A stretch of 17,905 bases of DNA, taken from contig JAOZKO010000012.1 in NCBI GenBank assembly GCA_029935325.1, positions 1 to 17,905 of the forward strand, written 5' to 3'. The notes under the pieces are model-generated. The model did no database searches, was not told where the DNA came from, and saw only the letters and a list, made by a program, of their open reading frames with translations. This document shows, one piece after another, positions 1 through 9,823 of the stretch (position 1 is the first letter of the stretch; each line of letters starts with the position of its first letter). The translations under genes were made by a program, and so were the position numbers. This DNA comes from Bacteroidales bacterium (GTDB taxonomy: Bacteria > Bacteroidota > Bacteroidia > Bacteroidales > UBA1556).

Positions 1-229
1 TGTCTATTTTGCTAATACTTCGTTGAGTTTATGTTTCTCGCAAAGACGCCAAGGCACAAAGGGTTGATTTTGTGACTATTATACATTATTGCATAAAGCC
101 GTAATCGCCTGACTGTGTGATTTTTATAAAACATTAAAGGAGTATTGTTTTGCCTAATGGGGAGGAAATTTTCGATATGGCTATAAATCACACACCTTGC
201 ACCCTTATTCGGCAACCCAGGTAGCTTTA
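1..229. other. Non-coding stretch downstream of the 1331-residue protein gene
   Basis: No convincing gene is visible. The only long open frame (12-215, minus) runs through a low-complexity repeat at 39-62 and shows no domain or signal peptide, so I do not call it. I looked for a terminator for the leftward operon that ends at 230 and found no stem longer than about 4-5 bp followed by a U-tract. Transcription may therefore end further left, outside the window, or by a factor-dependent route. Confidence 0.5.
39..62. repeat. Three imperfect 8-bp tandem units (CGCAAAGA-like)
   Basis: Three adjacent 8-mers are visible: CGCAAAGA, CGCCAAGG and CACAAAGG. They are preceded by TTTCT. On the opposite strand this reads as a run of TTTG-containing units ending in GCGAGAAA. 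From memory, variants of this CTTTGCG-type string recur between genes in many Bacteroidota and environmental genomes. That recurrence cannot be checked here, and no function is assigned. Confidence 0.45.
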
Positions 230-3200
230 TTACTTTTTGATTACTATCATTTTATTAAGATTTTCCGATTTTGAACTTAACCTTACAATGTAAATACCTT
301 CGGTAACATTATTCAAATTGATTTTCTTGACAGATTTTGGAGTCAAGTCTTGCAAAGTTTTAGTGAATATGATTTCGCCAAGCATTGATAATATTTCAAT
401 TGTATAACTTTCAGATTTTACACCATCAATTATTATTGAGAAATTCCCATTATTGGGATTTGGATACACTTTAATTGAGAGTAGATTATTTGAGTCCGAC
501 GAAATACCTGTTGGTAAGCAACTTATATAATGATATTTTACTACAGAATCACTACAATTGGAATTTATTTTTACCGCTTTTAAAGCAACTGTATATTGTT
601 TGGGTGTGGTATAAACATGCTGAACCGAAACACTATCAGATTGTAGTATTGTTGAATCACCAAAATACCATGTAAAATGACAATTTTGAAGATTAGCGGT
701 AGTATTAGTAAAATCTACCACATAAGGCAATTGAGTAATATTTGTTTGCGAAGCTATAAAATCCGGATTAATGGCATCAGGAACAATAATTTTAACCGAA
801 TCGGAAAATATCATACCCGTATTGCTTATTGCCATAATCTTATACCAAGTATTATGTAGAGGCTTCGCAATAGGATTTATTATTGAATCGTTAGACAATC
901 CTATGGAAGGGCTCCACGAATAGGTCAACTGCGAGGAATCTCCGTTAGTAATAACCACATTGAGATGTAGGCTATCTCCGCAATACACAGAATCTTTATC
1001 AGCAATAATATACCCCTGAGGTTGAAGTGAAAATGATATTGGCGATGAAAAAGCTGAAGGATAAAATGAATTATCAATAGATTGTAAACTAGCTGTATAA
1101 ACTTGATTAAACGAAGGGTCATTAATCTTTAATGTTACAAATGTATCCAACTGCATATTTCCTATCCTACTAAATAATCGGGCACCACTACTTAATGACT
1201 GTGCTGATAAAACGCCATTTGGATTATAATTCTTTCCTATTGACATATTATAAGAAATAGCATTGCTGTTTGTACTATCGTCAGTGGCCTTATTCCAAGT
1301 AAAGATAAAATCATTACCATAAGTAGAAACACTTAAGTTCTGTGGTATAGTTGGTCTTATATTTGTGATGCGCTTTTCGGAGAGATTTTCAATAATCTTA
1401 GTATCATAAACCCATGCACCGCTAGTTCCCGTCATAAGAATATCCAAATCTCCATCAGCATCATAGTCACCCCAGTCAATATTACACCAACCCATATAAG
1501 GGAGTTTAACATTACGTGCCTCAGCGAAAGTAGTATTTCCGTAATTTTCATAGAGTGTTATTATCGGATGTCCGTAGTCGTTTATATATCCGCAAAGGAT
1601 AACATCCATATCACCATCATTATCATAGTCAGCCCATTTTGATGATTTCTGAAAATAGGTCGGAGTACTAAAACTGGAGTTTTCAGTAAAAGTGTGATTA
1701 CCCATATTCGTATATAGTTTAGTTGTATAAGTAGAATATGATAAGCTACAATGAATATAAATATCAAGTTTACCATCATTATTATAGTCAACCCAAGAGG
1801 CAATAGCTTCAAGATGAATATTATTTGGGAAGTTGATTCCTGATAATTCAGTAAATGAGTTATTACCATTGTTTTTTAATACTTTGGCTGTGAATGAGCC
1901 CACCATTAGAATATCCAAATCTCCATCATTATCATAATCTCCCCAATCTACCGAAGGTTTTGAAATTACAGGAAGTATAACATTTGTTTGTTCAGTGAAA
2001 GTGGTATTACCCAGAGAATTAATACCGTTGTTTCGATATAATTTTGTTTTTAAGTTGTTAGCAATCAATAAATCCAAATCACCATCATTATCGTAATCTC
2101 CCCATTTTACAATACCTTTATTACTAGCTGCACTAATTGATAGCCCAGTTTGCTTACTTAAAACTAGATTCCCACTGTTTTTATAGATTTCCGTTTCGCT
2201 TGAATTTCCGCAAAGTGCTAAATCCAAATCTCCATCATTATCGTAATCACCCCAATCAGCATTAGTATTGTAGTACGCATTAATGCTATTTCCTGAATGC
2301 AGGCTAAATGAATTGCTGCCATTATTTACATATATTTTAGTTATAGGATTTCCTGATCCGCTTGTGGATTGATTCCCACTAAGAAAGATATCCAAATCTC
2401 CATCATTGTCATAATCTCCCCATTTTGTAGCCCCAACGCCAATTCCTGTTATATTGGTATTTTGTACTTCCTTGAATGGATTTACCAATATCTCTATACT
2501 ATCCTGTCTTATAGTTGAGCCATAGATCGCAGTAACATAGTAAGTTGTATTCCACAAAGGAGAAGCAACAGGATTGCCAATATTGGAATTACTAAGACCA
2601 GTAGATGGTGACCAGCTATAACTGACACTTGCCGGTGTATTGGGTGCCGAATATAGTTGAATGGAGTCACCAAGTGTTATTAAAGTATCATTACTTACCG
2701 TTATATTAAACTCAGGTGAAATGCTATCGGTTGCCGAAAATGGGGAAGCTTTATAGCCATTATCAATTGCCTGTACTGACCAATAAATATACTGCCCCAT
2801 TTGTGAACATACAGGAGGTATTTCAATGTAAATAAATGTATCCTTTATCGCGCCAAATTCTATTACTTTACGAAACCCTGTTGCCAAATCAGATTGTGAT
2901 GATTTGATTTCTTCAGTGGTATCAGTAGAGCCTATTCTAATATTGTAAGTGATAGTTTGACTTGGTGATATACTGTCAGAACTTCTATTCCACGAGAGTA
3001 GATATTTTTTGCCTACTTGTTGGCTATTTAAACCCATAGGTATTGTTGGAGGCTGATTAACAATTGTATCTATATTTTTATAAATCTTGGAAACATAATT
3101 TGTATCAACCTGTCCGCATAATGAAATATCTAGATCTCCATCATTATCAAAATCCACCCAACTTACTTTACCCCTCTTTATAAGAGGTAATGACAAGCCT

Positions 3201-4225
3201 GTGAGTTGAGAAAATGTGTTATTCCCGTTATTCTTAAAAACTCTAACATATGCATTATGATAAATAGTGTTACCACATACCAGCAGGTCCAAGTCACCAT
3301 CATTATCGTAATCACCCCATGAAGCTGAAGGATATGATAATGAAGGCAAACCAGCGCTACCTTGCGAACTAAAAGAGCCGTTACCATTATTCTTATATAG
3401 TCTTGGATTATGACTTAGAACTAAAAGGTCGTGAAAACCATCGTTATTATAATCGCCCCAGGCCACAGTGCTGGAATTTACTTGTGATAAGGATATACTA
3501 GAAGGTATAGTGAATGTACTATTGCCATTATTCTTATAAATATTAGTCTTCCCAGAAGTTATTTTGGTGCCTGTAATGGCAAAATCAATATAACTATCAT
3601 TATCATAATCGCACCATTCTACACCTGCATTAATTACACCCGTTATCCCAACACTTGAAAGTTCAGTAAAAGAATAGCCTACCGAAGGGCCATTGTTTGT
3701 ATATATACTAGCATAATTTGTATTCGTACCAATATTACCAGTTATTATAATATCCAAATCGCCATCATTGTCATAATCACCCCAATCAACATCACCGCGT
3801 GACACTCCAGTAAGAGATATAGCGGAAGTGAAAGTATTATTTCCGTTGTTTTTATATACTCTTGTTATATCATTACATCCCGAAGTTATACCAGAAATCA
3901 ATAAATCCAAATCCCCATCATTATCGTAATCCCCCCATTTGGCAGACATTCTGCTTAAAGCTGGAAACGAAATATTTGATTGCTCACTAAAAGTACCGTT
4001 ACCAGTATTTTTATATATTTTGGCAATATTTGTAGCTGAATATGAGTAACCTATAACCACGACATCTAAATCCCCATCGTTATCATAATCCCCCCATTCG
4101 TTTACGCCAATACAAACGCCACCTAGCGTATCCAAAGTGTTTTCTACAAATATCTGAGCATAAATGTTCTCTTTATTTACGCTGAGAAAAACTAGCAAAA
4201 AAAGGATAAAACGAATGTTTTTCAT
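230..4225 (-). CDS. Secreted twin seven-repeat FG-GAP/VCBS protein with PKD and T9SS type A domains
   Basis: A 1331-residue secreted protein. Residues 1-24 form a signal peptide (basic start, hydrophobic core, end at IYAQ). Seven FG-GAP/VCBS repeats follow at about 44-385, each with a W-G-D-Y-D-N-D-G-D-L-D loop, the DxDxDGxxD calcium-binding pattern of integrin-type beta-propellers. Next come a fibronectin-like module (about 390-510) and an Ig-like module with SYSWSPSTGLSN (about 535-582). The same series then repeats: seven repeats (about 600-945), fibronectin-like module (about 953) and SYSWSPSIGLSN (about 1100). A PKD domain with WYFGDS (about 1160-1235) and a type A T9SS sorting domain (VYPNPNNGNFS, about 1250-1331) complete it. 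I infer export across the outer membrane and a surface or released, probably calcium-stabilised, adhesive or binding role; no catalytic motif is visible. Some loops are degenerate: repeat 4 reads DYDNDSYID, repeat 5 DYNNDGFHD and repeat 12 DYNNDGKLD. The gene starts 22 bp downstream of the 1824-residue protein gene and is probably cotranscribed with it. Specific ligand unknown. Confidence 0.93.
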   Translation of the reverse strand: MKNIRFILFLLVFLSVNKENIYAQIFVENTLDTLGGVCIGVNEWGDYDNDGDLDVVVIGYSYSATNIAKIYKNTGNGTFSEQSNISFPALSRMSAKWGDYDNDGDLDLLISGITSGCNDITRVYKNNGNNTFTSAISLTGVSRGDVDWGDYDNDGDLDIIITGNIGTNTNYASIYTNNGPSVGYSFTELSSVGITGVINAGVEWCDYDNDSYIDFAITGTKITSGKTNIYKNNGNSTFTIPSSISLSQVNSSTVAWGDYNNDGFHDLLVLSHNPRLYKNNGNGSFSSQGSAGLPSLSYPSASWGDYDNDGDLDLLVCGNTIYHNAYVRVFKNNGNNTFSQLTGLSLPLIKRGKVSWVDFDNDGDLDISLCGQVDTNYVSKIYKNIDTIVNQPPTIPMGLNSQQVGKKYLLSWNRSSDSISPSQTITYNIRIGSTDTTEEIKSSQSDLATGFRKVIEFGAIKDTFIYIEIPPVCSQMGQYIYWSVQAIDNGYKASPFSATDSISPEFNITVSNDTLITLGDSIQLYSAPNTPASVSYSWSPSTGLSNSNIGNPVASPLWNTTYYVTAIYGSTIRQDSIEILVNPFKEVQNTNITGIGVGATKWGDYDNDGDLDIFLSGNQSTSGSGNPITKIYVNNGSNSFSLHSGNSINAYYNTNADWGDYDNDGDLDLALCGNSSETEIYKNSGNLVLSKQTGLSISAASNKGIVKWGDYDNDGDLDLLIANNLKTKLYRNNGINSLGNTTFTEQTNVILPVISKPSVDWGDYDNDGDLDILMVGSFTAKVLKNNGNNSFTELSGINFPNNIHLEAIASWVDYNNDGKLDIYIHCSLSYSTYTTKLYTNMGNHTFTENSSFSTPTYFQKSSKWADYDNDGDMDVILCGYINDYGHPIITLYENYGNTTFAEARNVKLPYMGWCNIDWGDYDADGDLDILMTGTSGAWVYDTKIIENLSEKRITNIRPTIPQNLSVSTYGNDFIFTWNKATDDSTNSNAISYNMSIGKNYNPNGVLSAQSLSSGARLFSRIGNMQLDTFVTLKINDPSFNQVYTASLQSIDNSFYPSAFSSPISFSLQPQGYIIADKDSVYCGDSLHLNVVITNGDSSQLTYSWSPSIGLSNDSIINPIAKPLHNTWYKIMAISNTGMIFSDSVKIIVPDAINPDFIASQTNITQLPYVVDFTNTTANLQNCHFTWYFGDSTILQSDSVSVQHVYTTPKQYTVALKAVKINSNCSDSVVKYHYISCLPTGISSDSNNLLSIKVYPNPNNGNFSIIIDGVKSESYTIEILSMLGEIIFTKTLQDLTPKSVKKINLNNVTEGIYIVRLSSKSENLNKMIVIKK
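1385..2430 (-). repeat. Second block of seven FG-GAP repeats (coding)
   Basis: Within the 1331-residue protein gene, the codons for W-G-D-Y-D-N-D-G-D recur seven times, with tryptophan codons near 2426 down to 1474. The spacing is irregular, about 130-180 bp. At the DNA level the shared core on the plus strand is a TCTCCATCATTATCATAATC-like string, so the block is also a set of imperfect direct repeats open to recombination with the other block. Confidence 0.85.
3075..4110 (-). repeat. First block of seven FG-GAP repeats (coding)
   Basis: Seven copies of the same W-G-D-Y-D-N-D-G-D-encoding motif lie between about 4096 and 3161. This is the N-terminal propeller-like block of the 1331-residue protein. 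It has the same repeat number as the block at 1385-2430, and both are followed by the same fibronectin-like and Ig-like modules. Confidence 0.85.
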
Positions 4226-4247
4226 AAGAATGAATTATTAATAAATA

Positions 4248-7200
4248 CTATCTAACAATCAACTTAATAACTATGCTCTCACTATTTGAGTTAAGCACAA
4301 GGAAATAAATCCCAGATGGTTGTCCCTCAAGATCAACTATGTAGGTTTGGTCTTGATAATAAGCCTGCTTAACTAGTTTTGAAAGAATCTCTTTTCCGCT
4401 CACATTCACCACTTTCATTTCGAAGTCATCTAGCTCTATACTCTCAGCTTTAAAAGTAAATATACCGTTGGAAGGGTTTGGGTAAATAATGATTTTGCCC
4501 ATAGTTTTCGTAGTAGAGTTGAAAGCTGCACAAAGGCTTACGTTAATAACAATTGTATCTGTATTACTACAATTTTGCTCATTCCAAACTTGCACAATAT
4601 ATGGATTTAAACCCACATTGAAGATATTGCTATCTAATGCAATTGAAATTGTGGTATCTCCTGTATTCCATAGATATGATATATAACCGCTATCCGCATT
4701 TAAAGTTATGATATGATTATAACAAATTGTAGTATCGGATGCAAGTGAAGGATAGGGTTTTGGAAGGAATCTACTATAAGAATACTTTCCAATTGAGCAA
4801 CCATTAGTATCTGTAACTTCTACTTTAAAATATGCTGCTATTCCATGAAATATTGATGTATCTACTGAAATTGCAGATGTCGTATTTCCAGTATTCCATA
4901 GGTAAGAATAGAATGGATTGCTACCAGCATCAAGTATATGTGTTTCGGACAAGCCGCATAGATTATTTGTATCACTTAATAAAACTGAAATAGGTGGATA
5001 TAGATCAATAATGAGTGTATCCGATGCAATGCCAAAAGGTGAGTTTATCTCTACAATGACAACTGTATTTGAATCAACGATATAACTAATAGATGAAGTA
5101 TCAGCATTCAATGTGTCGCCATTTATTAACCAGTGATAACTAGCTTCCTCAATGTGTTTGCAATGAAGATTTACTTTTTGGCCTTTACAAACCAAAGTAT
5201 CGTTTCCTAGGGAAACCGATTCGGAAGGCCCGATTACAATATTATCAAAGACATATAACTTATCACCACCAGTATTGCCCCTTTTCACCACAAATTTGAT
5301 TGATATATAACTTCCTGCAAAAGAAGAAAGGGAGACAGTCGCTTTATTGAAAGTAGAATAGGAAGGAATATAAGATAAAGAATCAATTATAAGTACAGTA
5401 TCTTGAGTAAAACCACAATCCGATAGCACTATAACAAAAACACTATCGAAGCCCATTGGTATTAATGGAGTACCCATCCAGGCTAAAAAGTCAAACCACA
5501 AATAATCTGCAGTATCAATTTCACCTAATGGTAAAGAATATTTGAAAGATACTGTATCGTTTACTCCTGCATTTGAGTATATTGCCATGTCATTATTAAA
5601 ATAATTCACCCAAAAATCACTACTTACCCAAAGAGAAGTATTCCCACTAAAATTTTCGTAGAAAGGAATGGATTTAGGTTGCTTGATGGTCACCATGTGA
5701 AATACCGTATCATTGAAATGAGTAGTATCACCAGATAATTGCGTATATGCTTTTATATTATATATTCCCGAAGAATGAAAATCAATAGGGAAAGCAGAAA
5801 AGGAGTTAAATGTATTGGGAACAATTGTATCCTGAGATATAACATTAATAGAGTTTAGAACTCCTGATGGTGAAGTTACCTCAATCTTAATGGGTATGGA
5901 ATTAAGCGTATCAGTTCCGTAGTTAATGGCAGATAAAACCATAGTGTCGTTAACTAATCCACAGTTTTTAATTATAGGACTAATAATACTCTTAACTCCA
6001 GCATCAATATTTGTAGGAGCCCAAAGACTAAAACTATTAATAAATACAGCATCGCCCCATCCCGAACAGTTAACCTTCTTTGTTCTACCCACAAATTCTA
6101 AAGAGATTGAGAATGAAGTGCCAGTATAGCTACTTAAATCAAAAATCTTTGTTTGCAAAGGATGGTAGTTTCCAGAGCTACCATTCCAAATGGAATCTCC
6201 GTTAATGCTCTTGGCATAAATAGTATCGTTAATCATCACCCTAAACCATGAATCAGTAGTATTATAAAATGAATTAATATCAATATTGAATTTCATCATT
6301 AGACTTGAAAGTAATGTGGCATCAATACTACAAAATGATGCTTTTGCCAAATGCTGGGGATTGTTGCTGATGGCTTGATCTATCGTGCTACTACTTTGCC
6401 ATCCAGTCTGTGTTTTTGATGTAAAAAACAATCCTGATGAATGATAAGAAGGGCAATATCCTGTAATTTGAGCTGTTGACTTACTTTGTGTTATCAGGTT
6501 CATTTCCAAAGGAACAGAATCAAACGATTGATAATACGGAAAGCTGTCGATAGTAGTAGTATGCTTAATATCATAATTGACAGTATCGTTTTGTCGGTTT
6601 TGGTCGTTGATAAGGTCTGTAAAAACAGCAATGTGATATTTTCCCTGGACTGATAAGTTTGCATTAACGGAAAAAGTAAAAGTATCAACTGCCCATGATG
6701 ACAAGAACGAAATGGTATCTGTTATTATTAATCCATTATTTAGCTGGTATTTTATGGGCATGTTTGTTTGGTTATTGGAGCCAAGATTTTTAACAACCAC
6801 TTTTATTGTTTCCGAAGAAGACAATCCGCAACTACTTTGCATTATACCTAGATATTCTGTTATAGATAAGTCATCCTGAATGGGTGTATATTCATCGGCT
6901 CCAATATCAGGAGTGGTTATACTTCTGATATCACCATCTATATCCTTAGTTATTAATGCAGTATAAGAACCTTGATTATTAAGAGGAGCTGTCATATTGT
7001 GTAAATCAGATTCGCTATTGAACAGCACATCAATCGACAAAGAGTGTTGTGCATCTGCTGAGGCTGTTTTCCAAGAGGCCAAATTCAAAATATTAGTATT
7101 AATAAAACAAAGATTATTCCCGCTACTAAAAAGATTGTTGTAGTCATTATCAAAATTTGAATTAGCAACACTGCTATATATAGCATATCCGCCTGCATTA

Positions 7201-9722
7201 TTAGTAAAAATATTATTTTTCAAATCAATGGAATCAGTGCCATTTGCCAGATAAATAGCACGTGATGCAGTACTGTTACCAGTGATATTTACGCTGTTAT
7301 AATAATACTTAATATTTTTAGCATTGTTATTATAGATTCCATATCCGCTGCTAGTATTATTGGTCTTATTAAGACGTATAAAGTTATTGGCAATTAAAAT
7401 CGTATCCTGACTTGGGTTGCAATTGATATCATAAAGATTGATTCCTGTGTATCCAAACTCCACATTTAGCTTATTGCCTGTTATTCTCATATTGTTTTGC
7501 CCATGTAAAAGATATATGCCTGAATAATTATTTTGGATACTCATGTGGATATTATTATCTTTAATAATACAGCCGATAAAATGCTCTAAAAGAACAGGAT
7601 AACTTTTTTGCCCAATTAGAATATTATTTTCTATAGTAGTGTTCTCACAGTAATATAAAGGATAATTAGAGTAATTTGAACCCTGTATATGAATGCCTCT
7701 TGTACCACCAATAAAAGTATTGTTTTTAATTGTAAGCCCAGAACTATTGGAAACATATAGTAAATAATAGTTAGAGTTGTATTGAGATTGCTGATTTGGA
7801 AAATTAAAATAACTATTTATAATTTTGTTACTATCAGAACTGTTTCGTAATGATAAAACAGAGTAACGATAAGAAGATATTGGCACATTAATAGGCTTAA
7901 TAAATGTTAGACTATCTATAATAATATGTTTGGTATGATTAAGAATTAATACATTTGATGACCAATTATTTCCATTCAAAATAAGGTGCGTATTTACAAA
8001 TTGTGTCTTTATTCCCTGTCCTTTGATATGAACAGTATTAATTGCTGATGCCCCTGGAATAGCATCAAATACAATTTTCTCATCATAGATACCGCTATCA
8101 AGTAATATTGTTACTGGGCCAGTAATGCCGCAATATTTTAAGGTTTTTGTTAATTGATAAAAGTTTTCGAAATCAGTATTAGCCGAAGAACCGAGAGTAT
8201 ATGTTCCAGATAATGGGTTTGATAAGAAAATATTACTTCGAATGGTGTCATTGTGATTTATGGTATCTCCAGCTTGCGAAACAATAGCAATACATTGATA
8301 CATTCCCATTTGCAAATTAATAGGAGTAGCAAAATTATAAGTAAAGGTATCCAAAGGATTAATGGGAGTATTAGAAACTTCGTAGATATATGAAGCTCCA
8401 TTATCTATTGAAAATTTTACCGTAGTATTATTTATTGGGCTCCTTCCTGCATTTTTTATATCAATAATAGCACTAAATGAAGTGCCAGATGACGAGCCAT
8501 TAACAGGTGATATTATTTCAGTTAATTCGGCATCAATTAAAGATGGATTGTAAAGTCTGATATCATCTATAGCAATATTAGCTCCTAAAGCACCAATTCT
8601 TAACTGCTTTGATCCGGGATTTATTGTTAATTGTTTACGTATCCATGGCATGGAGGATGTAGTTTGATTTTTCCCCGAAATCGCCCATAATGTATTCCAA
8701 TGCGTGCCATCAAACTCTTGAACAATAAGCGTACCTACGTAATTGCCTCGCATATAATAATAAAACTCTAATTTAATTCCTGCAGGATAGTTGTTTATAT
8801 CCAAAAGAGGACTGTTTATAAAACACGTATCAGTACTGTTGATATAGGTAGAGGAAGAATATAAGTAATGACCTGTTGATGTACCTGTTGTATGATCAAC
8901 ACTTGGCCCATAGTTGCCGCCATATGGTGGGCCACTTTTAATTAAACACCTTTGATGAAAATGATAAGTTGAATACCAAGTCAAATCCGAGACTTCGGGA
9001 AATAACAATCCTGGAAGCATATTTTCCCAAGTACTAGTAGGTGGAAAGTCAAAAGTGTTTATGTTTGTATGTATGGTATCATTATATGTATTTTGGTCGG
9101 CCAAACCATTAGGGCTTGATGTGTAGGCCGTAATCTGTGTTGTTGCCGATAGATTTTCCAAAGGAACAATAACAGAATCATTTGGATTTAACATGCTATT
9201 TATAGAAATTGGTGTTTGACTTACTCCGTTCTTTTTCCAATTTAGTGTTACACTAAAAATTGTATTAGAACCGTAGTTATTTACAATGGCATAGGTAGTG
9301 CTATCGCCAACTGCACGGTATCCTACCCTCGATACTCCAGCATCAATATTCGATGGGCAATAAACAATTATCGGTGTTGTTATACTTGTGGGTGCAGTAT
9401 TATTCGACCCCTGATGTGCAACGATTAAACCATTTGCGTCTAAAATCCAATATTCACATTGTGAAGAAGAATACGGAGAACCATAAAAATTAGTTGTGAT
9501 CGAACTCCCTGCATTGACAGAAAATGAAAAGTATAATGGCCCAGCTTGGCTAATTGTTTTATTTGATAAAACGGTATTACCATCCACTTTAACACTCACC
9601 TTCCGACTCCCCCAACCACTTCCATCTGAGGAATATATCTTTAATTGATAGTTACATGAAATTGCCTCAAAAGCAATAATATTGAAAACCAAAAAAATCA
9701 ATAGAATAATATTTTTTTTCAT
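4248..9722 (-). CDS. Giant secreted parallel beta-helix/CARDB-type protein with T9SS type A domain
   Basis: An 1824-residue secreted protein. The signal peptide covers about residues 1-22; cleavage before the Cys of AISC is possible, but the lipobox is poor. A small N-terminal domain with SSDGSGWGSRKVSV resembles the 'DGWxG' beta modules of Bacteroidota surface proteins. Then come a CARDB-like segment from IDAGVS (about 125-225), a MAM/jelly-roll-like domain (about 230-388, ending in IAIDDIRLY) and a second CARDB-like module (about 390-500). Residues 505-940 form an Asn/Ile-rich right-handed parallel beta-helix (repeated I-x-N-N-x-F/I turns) ending in DIGADEY. Further jelly-roll-like and CARDB-like modules follow (about 945-1500), then Ig-like modules with the repeated YLWNTGxTT motif (about 1500-1735). 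The type A T9SS domain (IIYPNPSNGIFTF) occupies about 1740-1824. A surface adhesin or carbohydrate-interacting protein is likely. A beta-helix can carry lyase or hydrolase activity, but I recognise no catalytic residues. The start codon is followed by an A8 tract (9712-9719). Confidence 0.92.
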   Translation of the reverse strand: MKKNIILLIFLVFNIIAFEAISCNYQLKIYSSDGSGWGSRKVSVKVDGNTVLSNKTISQAGPLYFSFSVNAGSSITTNFYGSPYSSSQCEYWILDANGLIVAHQGSNNTAPTSITTPIIVYCPSNIDAGVSRVGYRAVGDSTTYAIVNNYGSNTIFSVTLNWKKNGVSQTPISINSMLNPNDSVIVPLENLSATTQITAYTSSPNGLADQNTYNDTIHTNINTFDFPPTSTWENMLPGLLFPEVSDLTWYSTYHFHQRCLIKSGPPYGGNYGPSVDHTTGTSTGHYLYSSSTYINSTDTCFINSPLLDINNYPAGIKLEFYYYMRGNYVGTLIVQEFDGTHWNTLWAISGKNQTTSSMPWIRKQLTINPGSKQLRIGALGANIAIDDIRLYNPSLIDAELTEIISPVNGSSSGTSFSAIIDIKNAGRSPINNTTVKFSIDNGASYIYEVSNTPINPLDTFTYNFATPINLQMGMYQCIAIVSQAGDTINHNDTIRSNIFLSNPLSGTYTLGSSANTDFENFYQLTKTLKYCGITGPVTILLDSGIYDEKIVFDAIPGASAINTVHIKGQGIKTQFVNTHLILNGNNWSSNVLILNHTKHIIIDSLTFIKPINVPISSYRYSVLSLRNSSDSNKIINSYFNFPNQQSQYNSNYYLLYVSNSSGLTIKNNTFIGGTRGIHIQGSNYSNYPLYYCENTTIENNILIGQKSYPVLLEHFIGCIIKDNNIHMSIQNNYSGIYLLHGQNNMRITGNKLNVEFGYTGINLYDINCNPSQDTILIANNFIRLNKTNNTSSGYGIYNNNAKNIKYYYNSVNITGNSTASRAIYLANGTDSIDLKNNIFTNNAGGYAIYSSVANSNFDNDYNNLFSSGNNLCFINTNILNLASWKTASADAQHSLSIDVLFNSESDLHNMTAPLNNQGSYTALITKDIDGDIRSITTPDIGADEYTPIQDDLSITEYLGIMQSSCGLSSSETIKVVVKNLGSNNQTNMPIKYQLNNGLIITDTISFLSSWAVDTFTFSVNANLSVQGKYHIAVFTDLINDQNRQNDTVNYDIKHTTTIDSFPYYQSFDSVPLEMNLITQSKSTAQITGYCPSYHSSGLFFTSKTQTGWQSSSTIDQAISNNPQHLAKASFCSIDATLLSSLMMKFNIDINSFYNTTDSWFRVMINDTIYAKSINGDSIWNGSSGNYHPLQTKIFDLSSYTGTSFSISLEFVGRTKKVNCSGWGDAVFINSFSLWAPTNIDAGVKSIISPIIKNCGLVNDTMVLSAINYGTDTLNSIPIKIEVTSPSGVLNSINVISQDTIVPNTFNSFSAFPIDFHSSGIYNIKAYTQLSGDTTHFNDTVFHMVTIKQPKSIPFYENFSGNTSLWVSSDFWVNYFNNDMAIYSNAGVNDTVSFKYSLPLGEIDTADYLWFDFLAWMGTPLIPMGFDSVFVIVLSDCGFTQDTVLIIDSLSYIPSYSTFNKATVSLSSFAGSYISIKFVVKRGNTGGDKLYVFDNIVIGPSESVSLGNDTLVCKGQKVNLHCKHIEEASYHWLINGDTLNADTSSISYIVDSNTVVIVEINSPFGIASDTLIIDLYPPISVLLSDTNNLCGLSETHILDAGSNPFYSYLWNTGNTTSAISVDTSIFHGIAAYFKVEVTDTNGCSIGKYSYSRFLPKPYPSLASDTTICYNHIITLNADSGYISYLWNTGDTTISIALDSNIFNVGLNPYIVQVWNEQNCSNTDTIVINVSLCAAFNSTTKTMGKIIIYPNPSNGIFTFKAESIELDDFEMKVVNVSGKEILSKLVKQAYYQDQTYIVDLEGQPSGIYFLVLNSNSESIVIKLIVR

Positions 9723-9823
9723 ATTTGATAGTGTTTTGACTGTCTAAAACCAGACTTATTATTAATAAGTTTGTGTATCGTTGAAGTAAAATCTGAGAGA
9801 TACATTCTAGGCAACTCTTAAAC

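Noticed and set aside
12..215. 67-residue open frame on the minus strand
   Set aside because: It runs through the low-complexity CGCAAAGA repeats, has no recognisable domain or signal, and lies downstream of the operon without a promoter box; most likely chance.
1582..1869. 95-residue minus-strand frame within the FG-GAP protein
   Set aside because: It is a shifted frame of the repeated calcium-loop codons (repeating MIMMV-like strings), not a separate gene.
9755..9769. CTTATTATTAATAAG hairpin in the gap between cysC and the 1824-residue gene
   Set aside because: A 6-bp all-A/T-rich stem of this kind is common by chance in AT-rich DNA and has no U-tract. The nearby CAGACTTA (9751-9758) is only a mismatched -7 box, so I call neither a terminator nor a promoter.
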